From positions 682,001 through 746,000 of the forward strand of contig NZ_CADIJM010000002.1 in NCBI RefSeq assembly GCF_902859585.1: a stretch of DNA of 64,000 nucleotides, in the 5' to 3' direction. The position numbers and the translations under genes were made by a program. Below, in pieces: positions 48,448-58,648 of this stretch. Below the pieces are notes generated by a model. That model had not been told where the DNA came from, searched no databases, and saw nothing but the letters and a program-made list of their open reading frames with translations. Every line of letters starts with the position of its first letter. The first letter of the stretch is position 1. This DNA comes from Achromobacter animicus. Lineage in GTDB: Bacteria; Pseudomonadota; Gammaproteobacteria; Burkholderiales; Burkholderiaceae_B.

Positions 48448-48879
48448 CTAGCGGGCGGCGGGCTTGTAGGCGACGGCCTTTATTTCGATCAGCAAATGCG
48501 GGTGCGGCAACTGGTGCACCGCAACCGTGGTGCGCGCCGGACCGTCGGCGTCGAAGAACTCGCCGTAGGTCTGATTGTATCCACCGAAGTCGTTCATGTT
48601 GACGAGGAAAGTGCTGATCTCGACGACGTCGGCAAGCGTGGCGCCGGCGGTGGCGAGGATGTCGCGGATGTTCTCGATAACGGCGCGGGTCTGTTCGCGG
48701 ATGTCTAGCGTGGTGGTGCCCATGGCGTCGACCTCGGCGCCGGCGATGCGGTTGTCGGGCAGGCGCGAGCTGGTGCCGGAGACGTACAGGAAGTCGCCGG
48801 CGCGTTTGATGTGGGGATACTTGCCGCGGGGCGTGGCCTTGCCGGGGACGACGGTGGCGGTGGGGGTAGGCTGGTTCAT
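48448..48879 (-). CDS. nbaF: RidA-family 2-aminomuconate deaminase
   Basis: The 143-residue product belongs to the YjgF/RidA family: [31 protein letters not shown] and the conserved Arg in [13 protein letters not shown]. In this setting it should convert 2-aminomuconate to 4-oxalocrotonate, as NbaF or AmnD do; general imine deaminase activity is the alternative. ATG at 48879 has AGGA upstream. It lies 106 bases behind nbaE. Confidence 0.85.
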   Translation of the reverse strand: MNQPTPTATVVPGKATPRGKYPHIKRAGDFLYVSGTSSRLPDNRIAGAEVDAMGTTTLDIREQTRAVIENIRDILATAGATLADVVEISTFLVNMNDFGGYNQTYGEFFDADGPARTTVAVHQLPHPHLLIEIKAVAYKPAAR

Positions 48880-48907
48880 CTTGCGGTCCTTTGTGTCGAG
48901 GTGGCAG

Positions 48908-49006
48908 CGTTTGATGCTGACGTTGCCGGTGCGGGGTAGTGCTGTCGGAGCTTGATGCAGAGGTTTGAGGGGCGTTCTCGCGTTATCAGAGCTTGATGCA
49001 GACGTT
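48908..49006. repeat. Partial duplications of the nbaE 3' end
   Basis: GAGCTTGATGCAGA(C/G)GTT occurs at 48989-49006, where it encodes the last codons of nbaE, and again at 48948-48965 in the intergenic DNA with one mismatch. A third, weaker copy (TTTGATGCTGACGTT) lies at about 48910-48924. The copies are 41 and about 38 bases apart. Confidence 0.55.
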
Positions 49007-50443
49007 GGTCGGTTCGGTGTAGAAGTGCAGCGAGTGGCGTCCGCCCTCGCGGCCGATGCCGGAAAGGCCGCTGCCGCCGAATGGCGTACGCAAGTCGCGG
49101 AGGAACCAGCAATTGACCCACGCAAGGCCGACCCGCATGGCCTGGGCGACACGGTGGCCGCGCGTGAGGTTCTGGGTCCAGACGGCGGCGGCCAAGCCGT
49201 AGCGGGTGTCGTTGGCCAGGCGGATGGCTTCGTCCTCGGTGTCGAAGGGGGCGATGTGGCAGACGGGGCCGAAGACTTCTTCCTTGATGCAGCGGGCGTC
49301 TTCGGACAGGCCGGTCCAGATGGTGGGTTGTACGTAGGCGCCTTCATCGCGGGCGTCGCCGAAGGCGGGCACGCCGCCGCCGGTGACGACAGTTGCGCCT
49401 TCTTCACGGGCGAGGGCGAAGTAGGACAGCACTTTTTCGCGATGCTCGCGCGAGACGAGCGGTCCCATTTCGGTGTCTGGGTCCAGCGGCCAGCCTATGC
49501 GCATGGCGCGCGCGCGGTCCGCCAGCGCGGCGACGAAGCGGTCGTAGATGGGGCGCTCGACGTAGACACGCTCGGTGCACAGGCAGACCTGGCCGCAGTT
49601 GGCAAAGACCGAGCGCGTGACGCCGTCGACGGCCGCGTCGAAGTCGGCGTCGGCGAAGACCAATGCGGCGTTCTTGCCGCCGAGCTCGAACGATACGGGT
49701 TTCACGCCGGGCGCCACGGCGCGCATGATGGCGGCGCCGGTGGAGGATTCGCCGGTGAAGGTGATGCCGTCGATGTCGGGATGCGTGGTCATGAACTCGC
49801 CGGCCGAGTTCGGGCCAAAGCCATGCGTCAGGTTCAGGACGCCGGGCGGCAGGCCGGCGTCGTGCGCGACTTCGGCGAGCAGGGTGGCGGTGGACGGCGT
49901 GACTTCGGACGGCTTCATGATGACGGTGTTGCCGAACGCCAGCGCTGGCGCGACTTTCCAGGTCAGCAATAAGAGGGGCAGGTTCCAGGGCGAAATCACG
50001 CCGACCACGCCGAGCGGCTTGCGGTAGGCGTAGTTCAACGCCTGGCGGCGGTCGGGCGTGTCGGTCATGTAGCTTTCCATGTCCAGCGTGCGGGCCAGTT
50101 CCGCAAAGGTGCGGAAATTGGCCGCGCCGCGCGGGATGTCGATCTTGCCGGCCCAGCCGATGGGCTTGCCGGTGTCGCCGATCTCGGCTTGCAGGAAGTC
50201 GTCGAACCGGCGCTCTATGCCGTCTGCCAGCGCCAGCAGGTAGTCGGTGCGCGCCGCCACGGGGAGCGCCGCCCAGGCGGGCAAGGCGCGCCGCGCCGCG
50301 ATGACGGCGCGGTCGACCTGGTCGCGGCTGGCTTCATGCACCTGCGCGAGCAGTTGCCCGTCTACCGGACTGTGTTTGTCGAAGGTGGACGCGCCGTTTT
50401 CGAAGCGGCCGTCCAGGTAGTTGCGCAGTTGGCGAGTCGGCAT
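48986..50443 (-). CDS. nbaE: 2-Aminomuconate semialdehyde dehydrogenase
   Basis: This 485-residue NAD-dependent aldehyde dehydrogenase oxidises 2-aminomuconate semialdehyde to 2-aminomuconate. It has the cofactor motif FTGESSTG, general base E253 (ELGGKN), catalytic C287 (NCGQVCLC) and the family end [14 protein letters not shown]. Assignment to this substrate rests on the adjacent nbaC, nbaD and nbaF; 2-hydroxymuconate semialdehyde would be the alternative. It is the first gene of the minus-strand cluster, divergent from a MarR gene. Confidence 0.9.
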   Translation of the reverse strand: MPTRQLRNYLDGRFENGASTFDKHSPVDGQLLAQVHEASRDQVDRAVIAARRALPAWAALPVAARTDYLLALADGIERRFDDFLQAEIGDTGKPIGWAGKIDIPRGAANFRTFAELARTLDMESYMTDTPDRRQALNYAYRKPLGVVGVISPWNLPLLLLTWKVAPALAFGNTVIMKPSEVTPSTATLLAEVAHDAGLPPGVLNLTHGFGPNSAGEFMTTHPDIDGITFTGESSTGAAIMRAVAPGVKPVSFELGGKNAALVFADADFDAAVDGVTRSVFANCGQVCLCTERVYVERPIYDRFVAALADRARAMRIGWPLDPDTEMGPLVSREHREKVLSYFALAREEGATVVTGGGVPAFGDARDEGAYVQPTIWTGLSEDARCIKEEVFGPVCHIAPFDTEDEAIRLANDTRYGLAAAVWTQNLTRGHRVAQAMRVGLAWVNCWFLRDLRTPFGGSGLSGIGREGGRHSLHFYTEPTNVCIKL

Positions 50444-50484
50444 CGGCGTGTTCCCAAGAAGTCAGATAGGGCGTTTCAGATAAA

Positions 50485-50496
50485 TACGTATACGTA
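50485..50496. promoter_or_regulatory. MarR operator between nbaE and the MarR gene
   Basis: TACGTATACGTA (50485-50496) is a perfect 12-base palindrome. A plus-strand -10-like TATATT follows at 50498-50503. It lies 42 bases from the nbaE start and 100 from the MarR start, the usual place for a site controlling both directions. Confidence 0.6.
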
Positions 50497-50595
50497 CTAT
50501 ATTGGCGGATATTAGGCAGTGGTCGAATCCAAGTCAATGCGCATTTGCGAGGACGGCTGCGCCTACAATCGCCAGGCACATTCCATGGATGCCAG

Positions 50596-51081
50596 ATGAC
50601 CGCCGCTTCCCGATCCGCCCGACCGGCTTCCGCCCGGACCCTGAAGGAATTCGACCTGACGCATGTGGCGTCGCACTTGCTGCGCCGTGCGCATTTCCGG
50701 GCCGAGGCGCTTTTCACGCAGGCGTTTCCGGACGAGGACCTGACCCCGCGCCAGAAGGCGTTGCTGGTCACGGTCTATCAAAATCCCGGCGCGACGCAGA
50801 ATCGCATCGCCGAGCTGATCGCGCTGGATCGGAATTCCTTTGCGGAAATGATCGCGCGGATGACGAAGAAGGGGTACGTGCGCCGGACGCGGTCGGCGGA
50901 AGACGGACGCGCTTATGCGCTGGAGATTACGCCGGAAGGGGCGGCGCTGCTCGCGCGCGTCCTGCCCCGAGACGCGGAGGTGGAGGCGCAGGTGCTGGCG
51001 CCAATCCCAGAGGAATTGCGGCCGGTGTTCCTGCAGTGTTTGCGTCTGATGGCAGGTTTGGAAACCGCGCCCGCGCCTTGA
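50596..51081 (+). CDS. MarR family regulator of the aminomuconate cluster
   Basis: The 161-residue product has the MarR winged helix (GATQNRIAELIALDRNSFAEMIARM, wing RTRSAEDGRAYAL). Start ATG at 50596. Divergent orientation to nbaE and the palindrome between them suggest that it represses the cluster until an aromatic acid binds. Confidence 0.86.
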   Translation: MTAASRSARPASARTLKEFDLTHVASHLLRRAHFRAEALFTQAFPDEDLTPRQKALLVTVYQNPGATQNRIAELIALDRNSFAEMIARMTKKGYVRRTRSAEDGRAYALEITPEGAALLARVLPRDAEVEAQVLAPIPEELRPVFLQCLRLMAGLETAPAP

Positions 51082-51108
51082 TGCGGACGCCGCAGGTATC
51101 GCGGCGAG

Positions 51109-52194
51109 TCAGCTCTCGCTTTTGGGAACTGGCGCAGGCGGGGGCGTTTGAGAAGACGCTTGCGAGGGCGCTTGTGGATAGGTCGGCGCAGGCGCTTGAG
51201 GATGCGCCTGCGGAGTCATGTGCGAAGACGCTGGAGGGACCGGGTGTGCGCTTGCCGGTGCAGGCGTCGGCGACGACGTGCGCGGCGGCATCTGCGCGGC
51301 CGCCTGCCGCGGCCGTTCCACTTTCCCAAACCGCAACGCAAACTGGCGCGTGAACACGGCGCCAAAGAAGAAGATTTGCGCGGAATACCAGATCCACAGC
51401 AGCAGCGCGATCAGCGAACCCGCCGCGCCGTACGCGGAAACGGCGGCGCCGCGGCTCAAGTACAGCCCGATACCCCACTTGCCCAGCAGGAACAGGGCGG
51501 CCGTCACGACGGCGCCCGGGATGACGTCCGGCCACGAAATCCTGGCGCTGGGCAGCAGCTTGAAGATCACGGCAAACAGCGCCGCCACGACCGAAAACGA
51601 AAACAGGTTTGACGCCCACTCCGCCACGATCGAGAAGGTCGAATTGGCCCAGAGCGAGCCATAGATGCCGCGCGCAGCAGCAAGCGCGGCGTTCACGGTC
51701 AACGACACCAGCAAGAACAGCGCCAGCACCAGCACCAGACCGAACGACAGCAGGCGGCTTCGCACCAGCCCTTTAATGCCGCTCTTCTGGTTGGCCTGCA
51801 CTTCCCACAACTCATCCAGGCTGGCCTGCAATTCCGCAAAGGCGGTGGTGGCGCTGAAGATCAGCACGCCGATCGACACCATGGCCGCAATCCAGCCGCT
51901 GCCGGATTCGTGCGCACTGGCAAGTACCGTCTGGATCACCTCGGCGCCGCGCTCGCCGATGAGGTCGCGCAACTGCGCAAACAGTTCGGAACGCACGGCT
52001 TCTTCGCCAAAGAAAGCGCCCGCCACCGCAATCACCAGCAGCAGCATCGGGGCCAGCGAAAACACCATGTACAGCGCCAGCGCGGCGCCCTTGCTGGACG
52101 CGCGATGGCTGGACCATTGCCTGGCTGAGTCCATCAGCAAACCGCCGATCTGTGAGGGTCGCAGTACTTGCAGAACGGTTCTGGGCAGTCGCAT
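51109..52194 (-). CDS. YihY/BrkB family membrane protein
   Basis: The 361-residue product has the six-helix YihY core (ALALYMVFSLAPMLLLVIAVAG, then LDELWEVQ, GAVVTAALFLLGKWGIGLYL and GSLIALLLWIWYSAQIFFFGA). Once called ribonuclease BN, the family is now seen as inner-membrane proteins of unclear function. About 70 residues at the C terminus are rich in Pro, Ala, Ser and Gln and should lie in solution. No operon partner is evident. Confidence 0.88.
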   Translation of the reverse strand: MRLPRTVLQVLRPSQIGGLLMDSARQWSSHRASSKGAALALYMVFSLAPMLLLVIAVAGAFFGEEAVRSELFAQLRDLIGERGAEVIQTVLASAHESGSGWIAAMVSIGVLIFSATTAFAELQASLDELWEVQANQKSGIKGLVRSRLLSFGLVLVLALFLLVSLTVNAALAAARGIYGSLWANSTFSIVAEWASNLFSFSVVAALFAVIFKLLPSARISWPDVIPGAVVTAALFLLGKWGIGLYLSRGAAVSAYGAAGSLIALLLWIWYSAQIFFFGAVFTRQFALRFGKVERPRQAAAQMPPRTSSPTPAPASAHPVPPASSHMTPQAHPQAPAPTYPQAPSQASSQTPPPAPVPKSES

Positions 52195-52342
52195 GGCGCA
52201 ATGTCTCGGTAGGGCGAGCCTTCATTGTAGGGACGCGTACAAGCCCCAGATACGGTCAGATTGTTGGCAAACGTTTTCAAACGCCGGGATATTTGCCGCT
52301 ACTGAAACAACACGCAAAGTATCGGGCGCCATTTCGGTGCGC

Positions 52343-52382
52343 AAAAAAGAAAAACCCCCGGGGCGAAGGACCGGGGGTTTTT
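52343..52382. terminator. Strong terminator behind groEL
   Basis: AAAACCCCCGG (52351-52361) and CCGGGGGTTTT (52371-52381) pair perfectly around a nine-base loop. On the minus strand TTTTTCTTTTTT follows, ideal for ending groESL. A shorter T-run on the plus strand makes it bidirectional. Confidence 0.9.
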
Positions 52383-52436
52383 CGGATACTGCATTCCCCG
52401 GCCGAAGCCGGGGAGGCCTTGCAAGAACAGCGGGAC

Positions 52437-54080
<1,644 letters not shown>

Positions 54081-54116
54081 TTAGCTTCCTTCGAAAATTC
54101 GTTTGAGGCGGGAGAT

Positions 54117-54404
54117 TTACTGAACCACGGCGAGGATTTCGTCCTCGCGGATGACGAGCAGTTCTTCGCCATCAACCTTCACGGACTGGCCGGCGTACTT
54201 GCCGAACAGAACCTTGTCACCAGCCTTCAGGTCGACCGGCAGGATCTTGCCGTCTTCGGTCTTCTTGCCGGGGCCGACGGCCACGACTTCACCCTGGTCG
54301 GGCTTTTCAGCGGCGCTGTCGGGGATGACGATGCCCGAGGCAGTCTTGCGCTCGTTTTCGAGGCGTTTGACGATCACGCGATCGCCCAGGGGACGCAAGG
54401 CCAT
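54117..54404 (-). CDS. groS: Co-chaperonin GroES
   Basis: The 95-residue co-chaperonin forms the heptameric lid of GroEL. It begins [12 protein letters not shown] and has the mobile loop ([14 protein letters not shown]) that binds GroEL. The ATG has GGAG upstream. It is the first gene of the operon, behind the CIRCE element. Confidence 0.98.
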   Translation of the reverse strand: MALRPLGDRVIVKRLENERKTASGIVIPDSAAEKPDQGEVVAVGPGKKTEDGKILPVDLKAGDKVLFGKYAGQSVKVDGEELLVIREDEILAVVQ

Positions 54405-54455
54405 GAGGAACTCCTGTTAACTAAATGAAAGAGGTGGTCGGTTGCCCGGGAGGCG

Positions 54456-54482
54456 TTAGCACTCACCGGAGTCGAGTGCTAA
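54456..54482. promoter_or_regulatory. CIRCE element (HrcA operator)
   Basis: TTAGCACTC (54456-54464), a nine-base spacer and GAGTGCTAA (54474-54482) match the CIRCE consensus exactly. HrcA binding here represses groESL until heat stress. It sits at and just downstream of the transcription start of the promoter at 54482-54509. Confidence 0.97.
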
Positions 54483-54509
54483 TTATAGGGATGATGTTCT
54501 GAGGTTCAA
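54482..54509 (-). promoter_or_regulatory. groESL promoter
   Basis: On the minus strand TTGAAC (54509-54504) and TATAAT (54487-54482) are 16 bases apart, close to the sigma-70 ideal. The -35 is preceded by C, giving CTTGAA as in sigma-32 promoters, so heat-shock sigma may share it. Confidence 0.8.
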
Positions 54510-54785
54510 GGGGGGGCGGGGCGCTGTTACATATTTGGAGGCCCGGGCAGGGATCACGGTGTCTTGATCAACGGACTCGAGGTCAGTTGTTCTTCTCTGC
54601 CACCTGCCTCCCGCCTGATGACAAGTTTCGAACCTGTCTGATTCGAATGCGCAATCGATCTCTATATCGTATCGCCGCATCGCGGATGTGGCAGGCGAGT
54701 GGGCTTTCTCGGGTGAGTTGGCGGTCTCCGATATTTGCCAAGGCGAATACTGCAACTGACGCTCAAACCCGGAGGCTAATCTATC
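54510..54785. other. Gene-free stretch before the unknown membrane protein
   Basis: This stretch between the groESL promoter and the next gene has no credible reading frame or strong structure. A GGAGG at 54771-54775 serves the following gene. Composition is less GC-rich than its left flank. Confidence 0.5.
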
Positions 54786-55430
54786 GTGTTGTTTGCACCC
54801 AGTATTAAAACCGTGAGGTTGACGAGTCGCGTTGCTGTCGCCGGAGCTATGCTGACCGTCGTCGCCAACCTGGCGGGATTTTATAACGTCACATACCGGC
54901 CTTGGAGCGATAACGAGATTCCGCCATGGCTGAACTGGTTTGGAATCCAGCTGGCATTCGGAGGCTGGCTCATCATGTTGCTTGGTGGCAAAAGGTGGCT
55001 CGGTTGGGGCGCGGTGGTGCTCTCTGTCGTACTGCTAAATGTATTTTGGCCCTCGCGAATGCACATTTACCTATTCGATGCGAGCAATGAATCCGTATAC
55101 GGGCCACCTTATCGCATCAGCTACGAGCCTTTTCGCAACTGGAGATGGCGAGTCACTCAAGACGAGGGACTGACGCCCGGAAGTAGTACGTTTTCCGGCC
55201 AGAGATTCACGTACAAGAAAGTGACTGCCGCGGTGGCTGATGACGCTGGTGATATCTCGATTCAAGATTTCAGATGCGAGGCCCGCAGGGAGGTCTATTG
55301 GGGGCCCATATCGGTTACGTATGCGCGAGCTTTTCCCGACAATCCTCTGAGCCCCTATTTCAACTTGCCTGAAGACCCTGCAAGTCTCAATCTCAAGGGA
55401 TGTTCCATCGTCGAGGAGAAAGGTAGGTAG
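54786..55430 (+). CDS. Unknown small membrane protein
   Basis: I do not recognise this 214-residue product. Three hydrophobic stretches fill the first 90 residues (about 17-33, 48-66, 70-88), followed by a hydrophilic C-terminal part with two Cys (FRCEARREVYWG and KGCSIVEEK), so it may be anchored with a periplasmic or cytoplasmic domain. The start is GTG at 54786, with GGAGG ten bases upstream; TTG at 54789 and ATG at 54849 are alternatives. Codons are clearly more AT-rich than in the neighbours, which suggests transfer. It stands alone. Confidence 0.65.
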   Translation: MLFAPSIKTVRLTSRVAVAGAMLTVVANLAGFYNVTYRPWSDNEIPPWLNWFGIQLAFGGWLIMLLGGKRWLGWGAVVLSVVLLNVFWPSRMHIYLFDASNESVYGPPYRISYEPFRNWRWRVTQDEGLTPGSSTFSGQRFTYKKVTAAVADDAGDISIQDFRCEARREVYWGPISVTYARAFPDNPLSPYFNLPEDPASLNLKGCSIVEEKGR

Positions 55431-55476
55431 TGCTGTGACGCGGCCACGAGGACCGTACATTCGGTATTCTGGACCT

Positions 55477-56424
55477 TCAAAAGTCGTAAAGCCGCGCCGC
55501 GTTATCGACCAGGATCGCCTGCCTCTCCGCTTCGCTCACCCACGCGCAGAAGGCCGACAGCTGTTCACCATCGTCAATCGGATGAAGCGGTTCACTGCGA
55601 TCGCGCGTGCGGGCCACGCCCGGCCAAGCCCCCGAATGCGGCCAGTCGGTGCCCCACAGCATGCGATCAAGCCGGGTATTGATGAGGGCGCGTGCGATCT
55701 CTCGCGCCTCGATGGGCGGGCGGCCATCCTGCCAGACCGTCAGGCGGTACGGCGCTGAGAGCTTCACGTACACATTGCCTGATGCCACGATCTCCAGCAG
55801 CGCATCGAAGCCGGGCTGGCCCGTGCCGGCCACGGCGCTTGCCAGTGCGAAATGATCGATCACGACGGGCACGGGGCAGTCGCGCAGTGCGGGTGCGAGC
55901 GCGCTCACGACCGGCAGCGTGGTGTAGATCTGCACGTGCCAACCGAGATCGGCAACCTGTTCGGCGGTGCGCGCCAGCGCATCGCGCGCGATGGCCGGAT
56001 CCTGCTGGCCGAATGATTGCAGGTTGACGCGTGCGCCCCTCACGCCCGCCGCATGCAGCGCGCGCAGGCCGTCGCGCGAGATATCGGGCGCCAGGACCGC
56101 GACGCCGCGCGATGCATGGCCTGCCGCATTCAGGGTGGCAAGAGCATCGGTCATGCACCGATTGTCGGTGCCTTGCGGGCTGGCCTGCACGACGACAGCG
56201 CGGTCGATCCCAAGCGCCGCGTGCAGCGCAAGCAGATCATCGGTCGACGCAAGCCCCGGCATGAACACGCGGCTTTCGGCCAGCTGATAGCGGTCGAACG
56301 GGCCGAAGATGTGCACATGGCAATCGCAGGCGCCAGGCGGAATTGTGCCGGTGACCGGGCTGTGACGGACGCCCAGCACGGTACGCGGGTCGTCGGGAGT
56401 AGCGGCAAGCTGGGTACGGCTCAT
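55477..56424 (-). CDS. Amidohydrolase 2 family, pyrone dicarboxylate lactonase-like
   Basis: The 315-residue product is a TIM-barrel metal hydrolase with the N-terminal CDCHVHIFGP motif, VVIDHFA and the late WGTDWPHSG, the order seen in LigI-type lactonases and related dicarboxylic acid hydrolases. The substrate is not known. ATG at 56424 was chosen. A Bug receptor gene lies 47 bases upstream on the same strand, which suggests uptake and hydrolysis of one organic acid. Confidence 0.85.
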   Translation of the reverse strand: MSRTQLAATPDDPRTVLGVRHSPVTGTIPPGACDCHVHIFGPFDRYQLAESRVFMPGLASTDDLLALHAALGIDRAVVVQASPQGTDNRCMTDALATLNAAGHASRGVAVLAPDISRDGLRALHAAGVRGARVNLQSFGQQDPAIARDALARTAEQVADLGWHVQIYTTLPVVSALAPALRDCPVPVVIDHFALASAVAGTGQPGFDALLEIVASGNVYVKLSAPYRLTVWQDGRPPIEAREIARALINTRLDRMLWGTDWPHSGAWPGVARTRDRSEPLHPIDDGEQLSAFCAWVSEAERQAILVDNAARLYDF

Positions 56425-56471
56425 GGGATGCTCGGGAAGATGATGGGGAAAGGGCGTACACGCGGCCGCGC

Positions 56472-57476
56472 TCAAGGGTTCTGCTTGATGCCGGCGGTCT
56501 GGATCAGCCGCACCCATTTGTCGCGATCGGCCTGGTAATAGCGGGTGAAGGCCGCCGGGCTGTCATCGGACAGTGCGTAACCCTGCGCCTCCAGCTTCTC
56601 GCGCACATCCGGCAGGCGAAGCACGCGGCGCACCTCCGCGTTCAGCGCGTTGACCACGTCGGGCGGCGTGGCGGCGGGTGCAAGCAGGCCAAGCCAGGTC
56701 GCGACCTCGTAGTCCTTCAGGCCCGCCTCTGCCGTGGTCGGCAACTGCGGCGCGAAGTTGACGCGCGCTTTGCTGGTCACGGCCAGCGCGCGCAGGCGCT
56801 GATCCTTCATGTAGGGCAGGGCCGTCGAGGCGTTCGCGAACATGAACGGCAACCGGCCCGCCAGCATTTCGGTGATGCAGGCTTGTTCGCCCGCAAACGG
56901 GATGCTGTGCAATTCGATGCCCGCCGTCTGGGCGAACAAGACGGCCGCCATATAGGGCGAGGTGCCGATGCCTCCCGAGCAGAAATCGATCTCGCCCGGC
57001 GCGGTCTTGGCCTGGGCAATGAGCTCCTGGACGGAGGTGGCGCGCAGCTTCGGCCCGGCCAGCAGCACTTGCGGCGCACTGCCCACCAGCGCCACGCCAG
57101 TGAAGTCCTTCATGGGATCGAACGTTGTCACGTTCTGCAGCGTGGGCGCGACGGCGACGGTCGTCTGGCTGGCGAGCAGCAGGGTGTTGCCATCGGGCCT
57201 CGCGCGAGCCACGTAGGCCGCCGCGATCATGGAGGCGGCGCCGTTCTTGTTCTCCACCATCACGGCGCGGCCGCCCACCTGCATGTGCTGCGCCACGATG
57301 CGGGCCACGGTGTCGGGCGCGCCTCCCGGCGGCGCACCGACCACGATCCGGATCGTGCCGCCCGCCGGGGTCTCGGACAGCGCGGGCGCGCCCGAAGCCA
57401 GCAATACGGTGCCGAGCAGCGGAGTAAGCAGTCTGGCCAGCAGCCTGCGTGGGTATACGCCAGGGGTCGTGCGCAT
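56472..57476 (-). CDS. Bug family periplasmic receptor
   Basis: The 334-residue product has a signal peptide (PLLGTVLLASGAPALS, cleavage near residue 34) and the Bug fold: IRIVVGAPPGGAPDTVAR, NTLLLAS, GGIGTSPYMAAVLF and the PTTAEAGL segment. These receptors bind small carboxylic acids, sometimes with a TctAB permease encoded elsewhere. The ATG at 57476 has GGAG upstream. It is the first gene of an operon with the amidohydrolase and is divergent from LysR. Confidence 0.9.
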   Translation of the reverse strand: MRTTPGVYPRRLLARLLTPLLGTVLLASGAPALSETPAGGTIRIVVGAPPGGAPDTVARIVAQHMQVGGRAVMVENKNGAASMIAAAYVARARPDGNTLLLASQTTVAVAPTLQNVTTFDPMKDFTGVALVGSAPQVLLAGPKLRATSVQELIAQAKTAPGEIDFCSGGIGTSPYMAAVLFAQTAGIELHSIPFAGEQACITEMLAGRLPFMFANASTALPYMKDQRLRALAVTSKARVNFAPQLPTTAEAGLKDYEVATWLGLLAPAATPPDVVNALNAEVRRVLRLPDVREKLEAQGYALSDDSPAAFTRYYQADRDKWVRLIQTAGIKQNP

Positions 57477-57592
57477 CGGTGTCTCCTCGCGATGTCGCCG
57501 TGCGCCGCATGCAAGCCGCGCCGGCTGTTGTGATGTGGAGTCAGTGTCCGGCAGGCAGATTGATATAGTCAAATATATAAATTGAGTCATTT

Positions 57593-57610
57593 CATACATA
57601 GATATGTATG
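57593..57610. promoter_or_regulatory. Probable LysR operator, perfect 18 bp inverted repeat
   Basis: CATACATA (57593-57600) and TATGTATG (57603-57610) are exact inverted repeats with a two-base GA spacer, in the AT-rich gap between the divergent Bug and LysR genes. It ends just before the LysR ribosome site GAGG (57617-57620). Confidence 0.6.
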
Positions 57611-57625
57611 AACAACGAGGTTCAC

Positions 57626-58516
57626 ATGAATAAACGCGAGATGGCGCTGTTCGAAGCCGTGGGGCGCACCGGCTCCGTCACCTTGGCGGCTGCATCCACC
57701 GGGATGTCGCAGCCCGCGGCAAGCGCGATGCTGAAGTCGTTGGAAGACAAGCTGGGCTTCGCGCTGTTCAGCCGCGAAAAGCGCCGGCTGGCGCTGACCG
57801 CCGAGGCTCGCTTGCTGCTGCCGGAGATCGTCCATGCCTTGGCGGCGATGGACAACGCCGAACGTATGGCGGCCAGCATGCGGGGCGGGGCGCAGGCGCG
57901 ACTGGACGTGGGGGCCGTTGCGGCCGTGGGCGCGAGCATCCTGCCCGGCGCGATGGCCTGGTTGCAGGCCCGGGAGCCCGGTGTGCGGGTCAGCGTGCGC
58001 ACGGACATGACGCTAGGGGTGACGGGGCTGGCGGCCGATCAACGCATCGATATCGGCGTGGTGATCGGCTCGGCCGCGCTGCCAAACGTAGGCCAGCGCA
58101 CGCTGGCGCGGCTGAGCCTGCAGGCCGTGATGCCGGCGGGCCACGCGCTGGCGAATCGACACCGTCTGGCATTGGCCGACCTGGCGGACACCCCCTACAT
58201 CTCGCTCAGTCGTCACTTGCAGGTGGGGGCACTGACGGCGCGGCGGTTCGAGCAGGAGCGCTTGCCGTTTCTACCGGTGATCGAGGTGAATCAGTATTCG
58301 GCCGCCTGCGCCTTTGCGGAACGCGGCCTGGGCGTGGCCATCCTTGACAGCATGAGCGGCCTGTATGCGCGCCGTCACGGGCTCAGCGTCGTGCCCGTCG
58401 ATGTGGAAGGCGGTCTCGATCTGGCCATCGTGTGGCCGTTGAATCGGGGGCTGGGACGCGTGGCGCGGCAGCTCGAGGCTGGGCTGGTGCATGAGATGTC
58501 GCACGCCACAGAGTAG
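57626..58516 (+). CDS. LysR family regulator
   Basis: The 296-residue product has a LysR helix-turn-helix (LFEAVGRTGSVTLAAASTGMSQPAAS, split across residues 6-32) and an effector domain. I chose ATG at 57626 because GAGG lies five bases upstream; ATG at 57608 would begin inside the operator. It should control the divergent Bug-amidohydrolase operon. Confidence 0.88.
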   Translation: MNKREMALFEAVGRTGSVTLAAASTGMSQPAASAMLKSLEDKLGFALFSREKRRLALTAEARLLLPEIVHALAAMDNAERMAASMRGGAQARLDVGAVAAVGASILPGAMAWLQAREPGVRVSVRTDMTLGVTGLAADQRIDIGVVIGSAALPNVGQRTLARLSLQAVMPAGHALANRHRLALADLADTPYISLSRHLQVGALTARRFEQERLPFLPVIEVNQYSAACAFAERGLGVAILDSMSGLYARRHGLSVVPVDVEGGLDLAIVWPLNRGLGRVARQLEAGLVHEMSHATE

Positions 58517-58648
58517 GCGGGCGCCAGCCTTTTGAGCCTGAACTTGCCGGGAACCATGTCGAGCGCGCCCGGTGCAGGCGAGGTGCGCATCGCGGTCCCG
58601 CCTGGTACTGACCGCGGCTGCGGACAGTTGAATCGAATCGCCTGGTCG

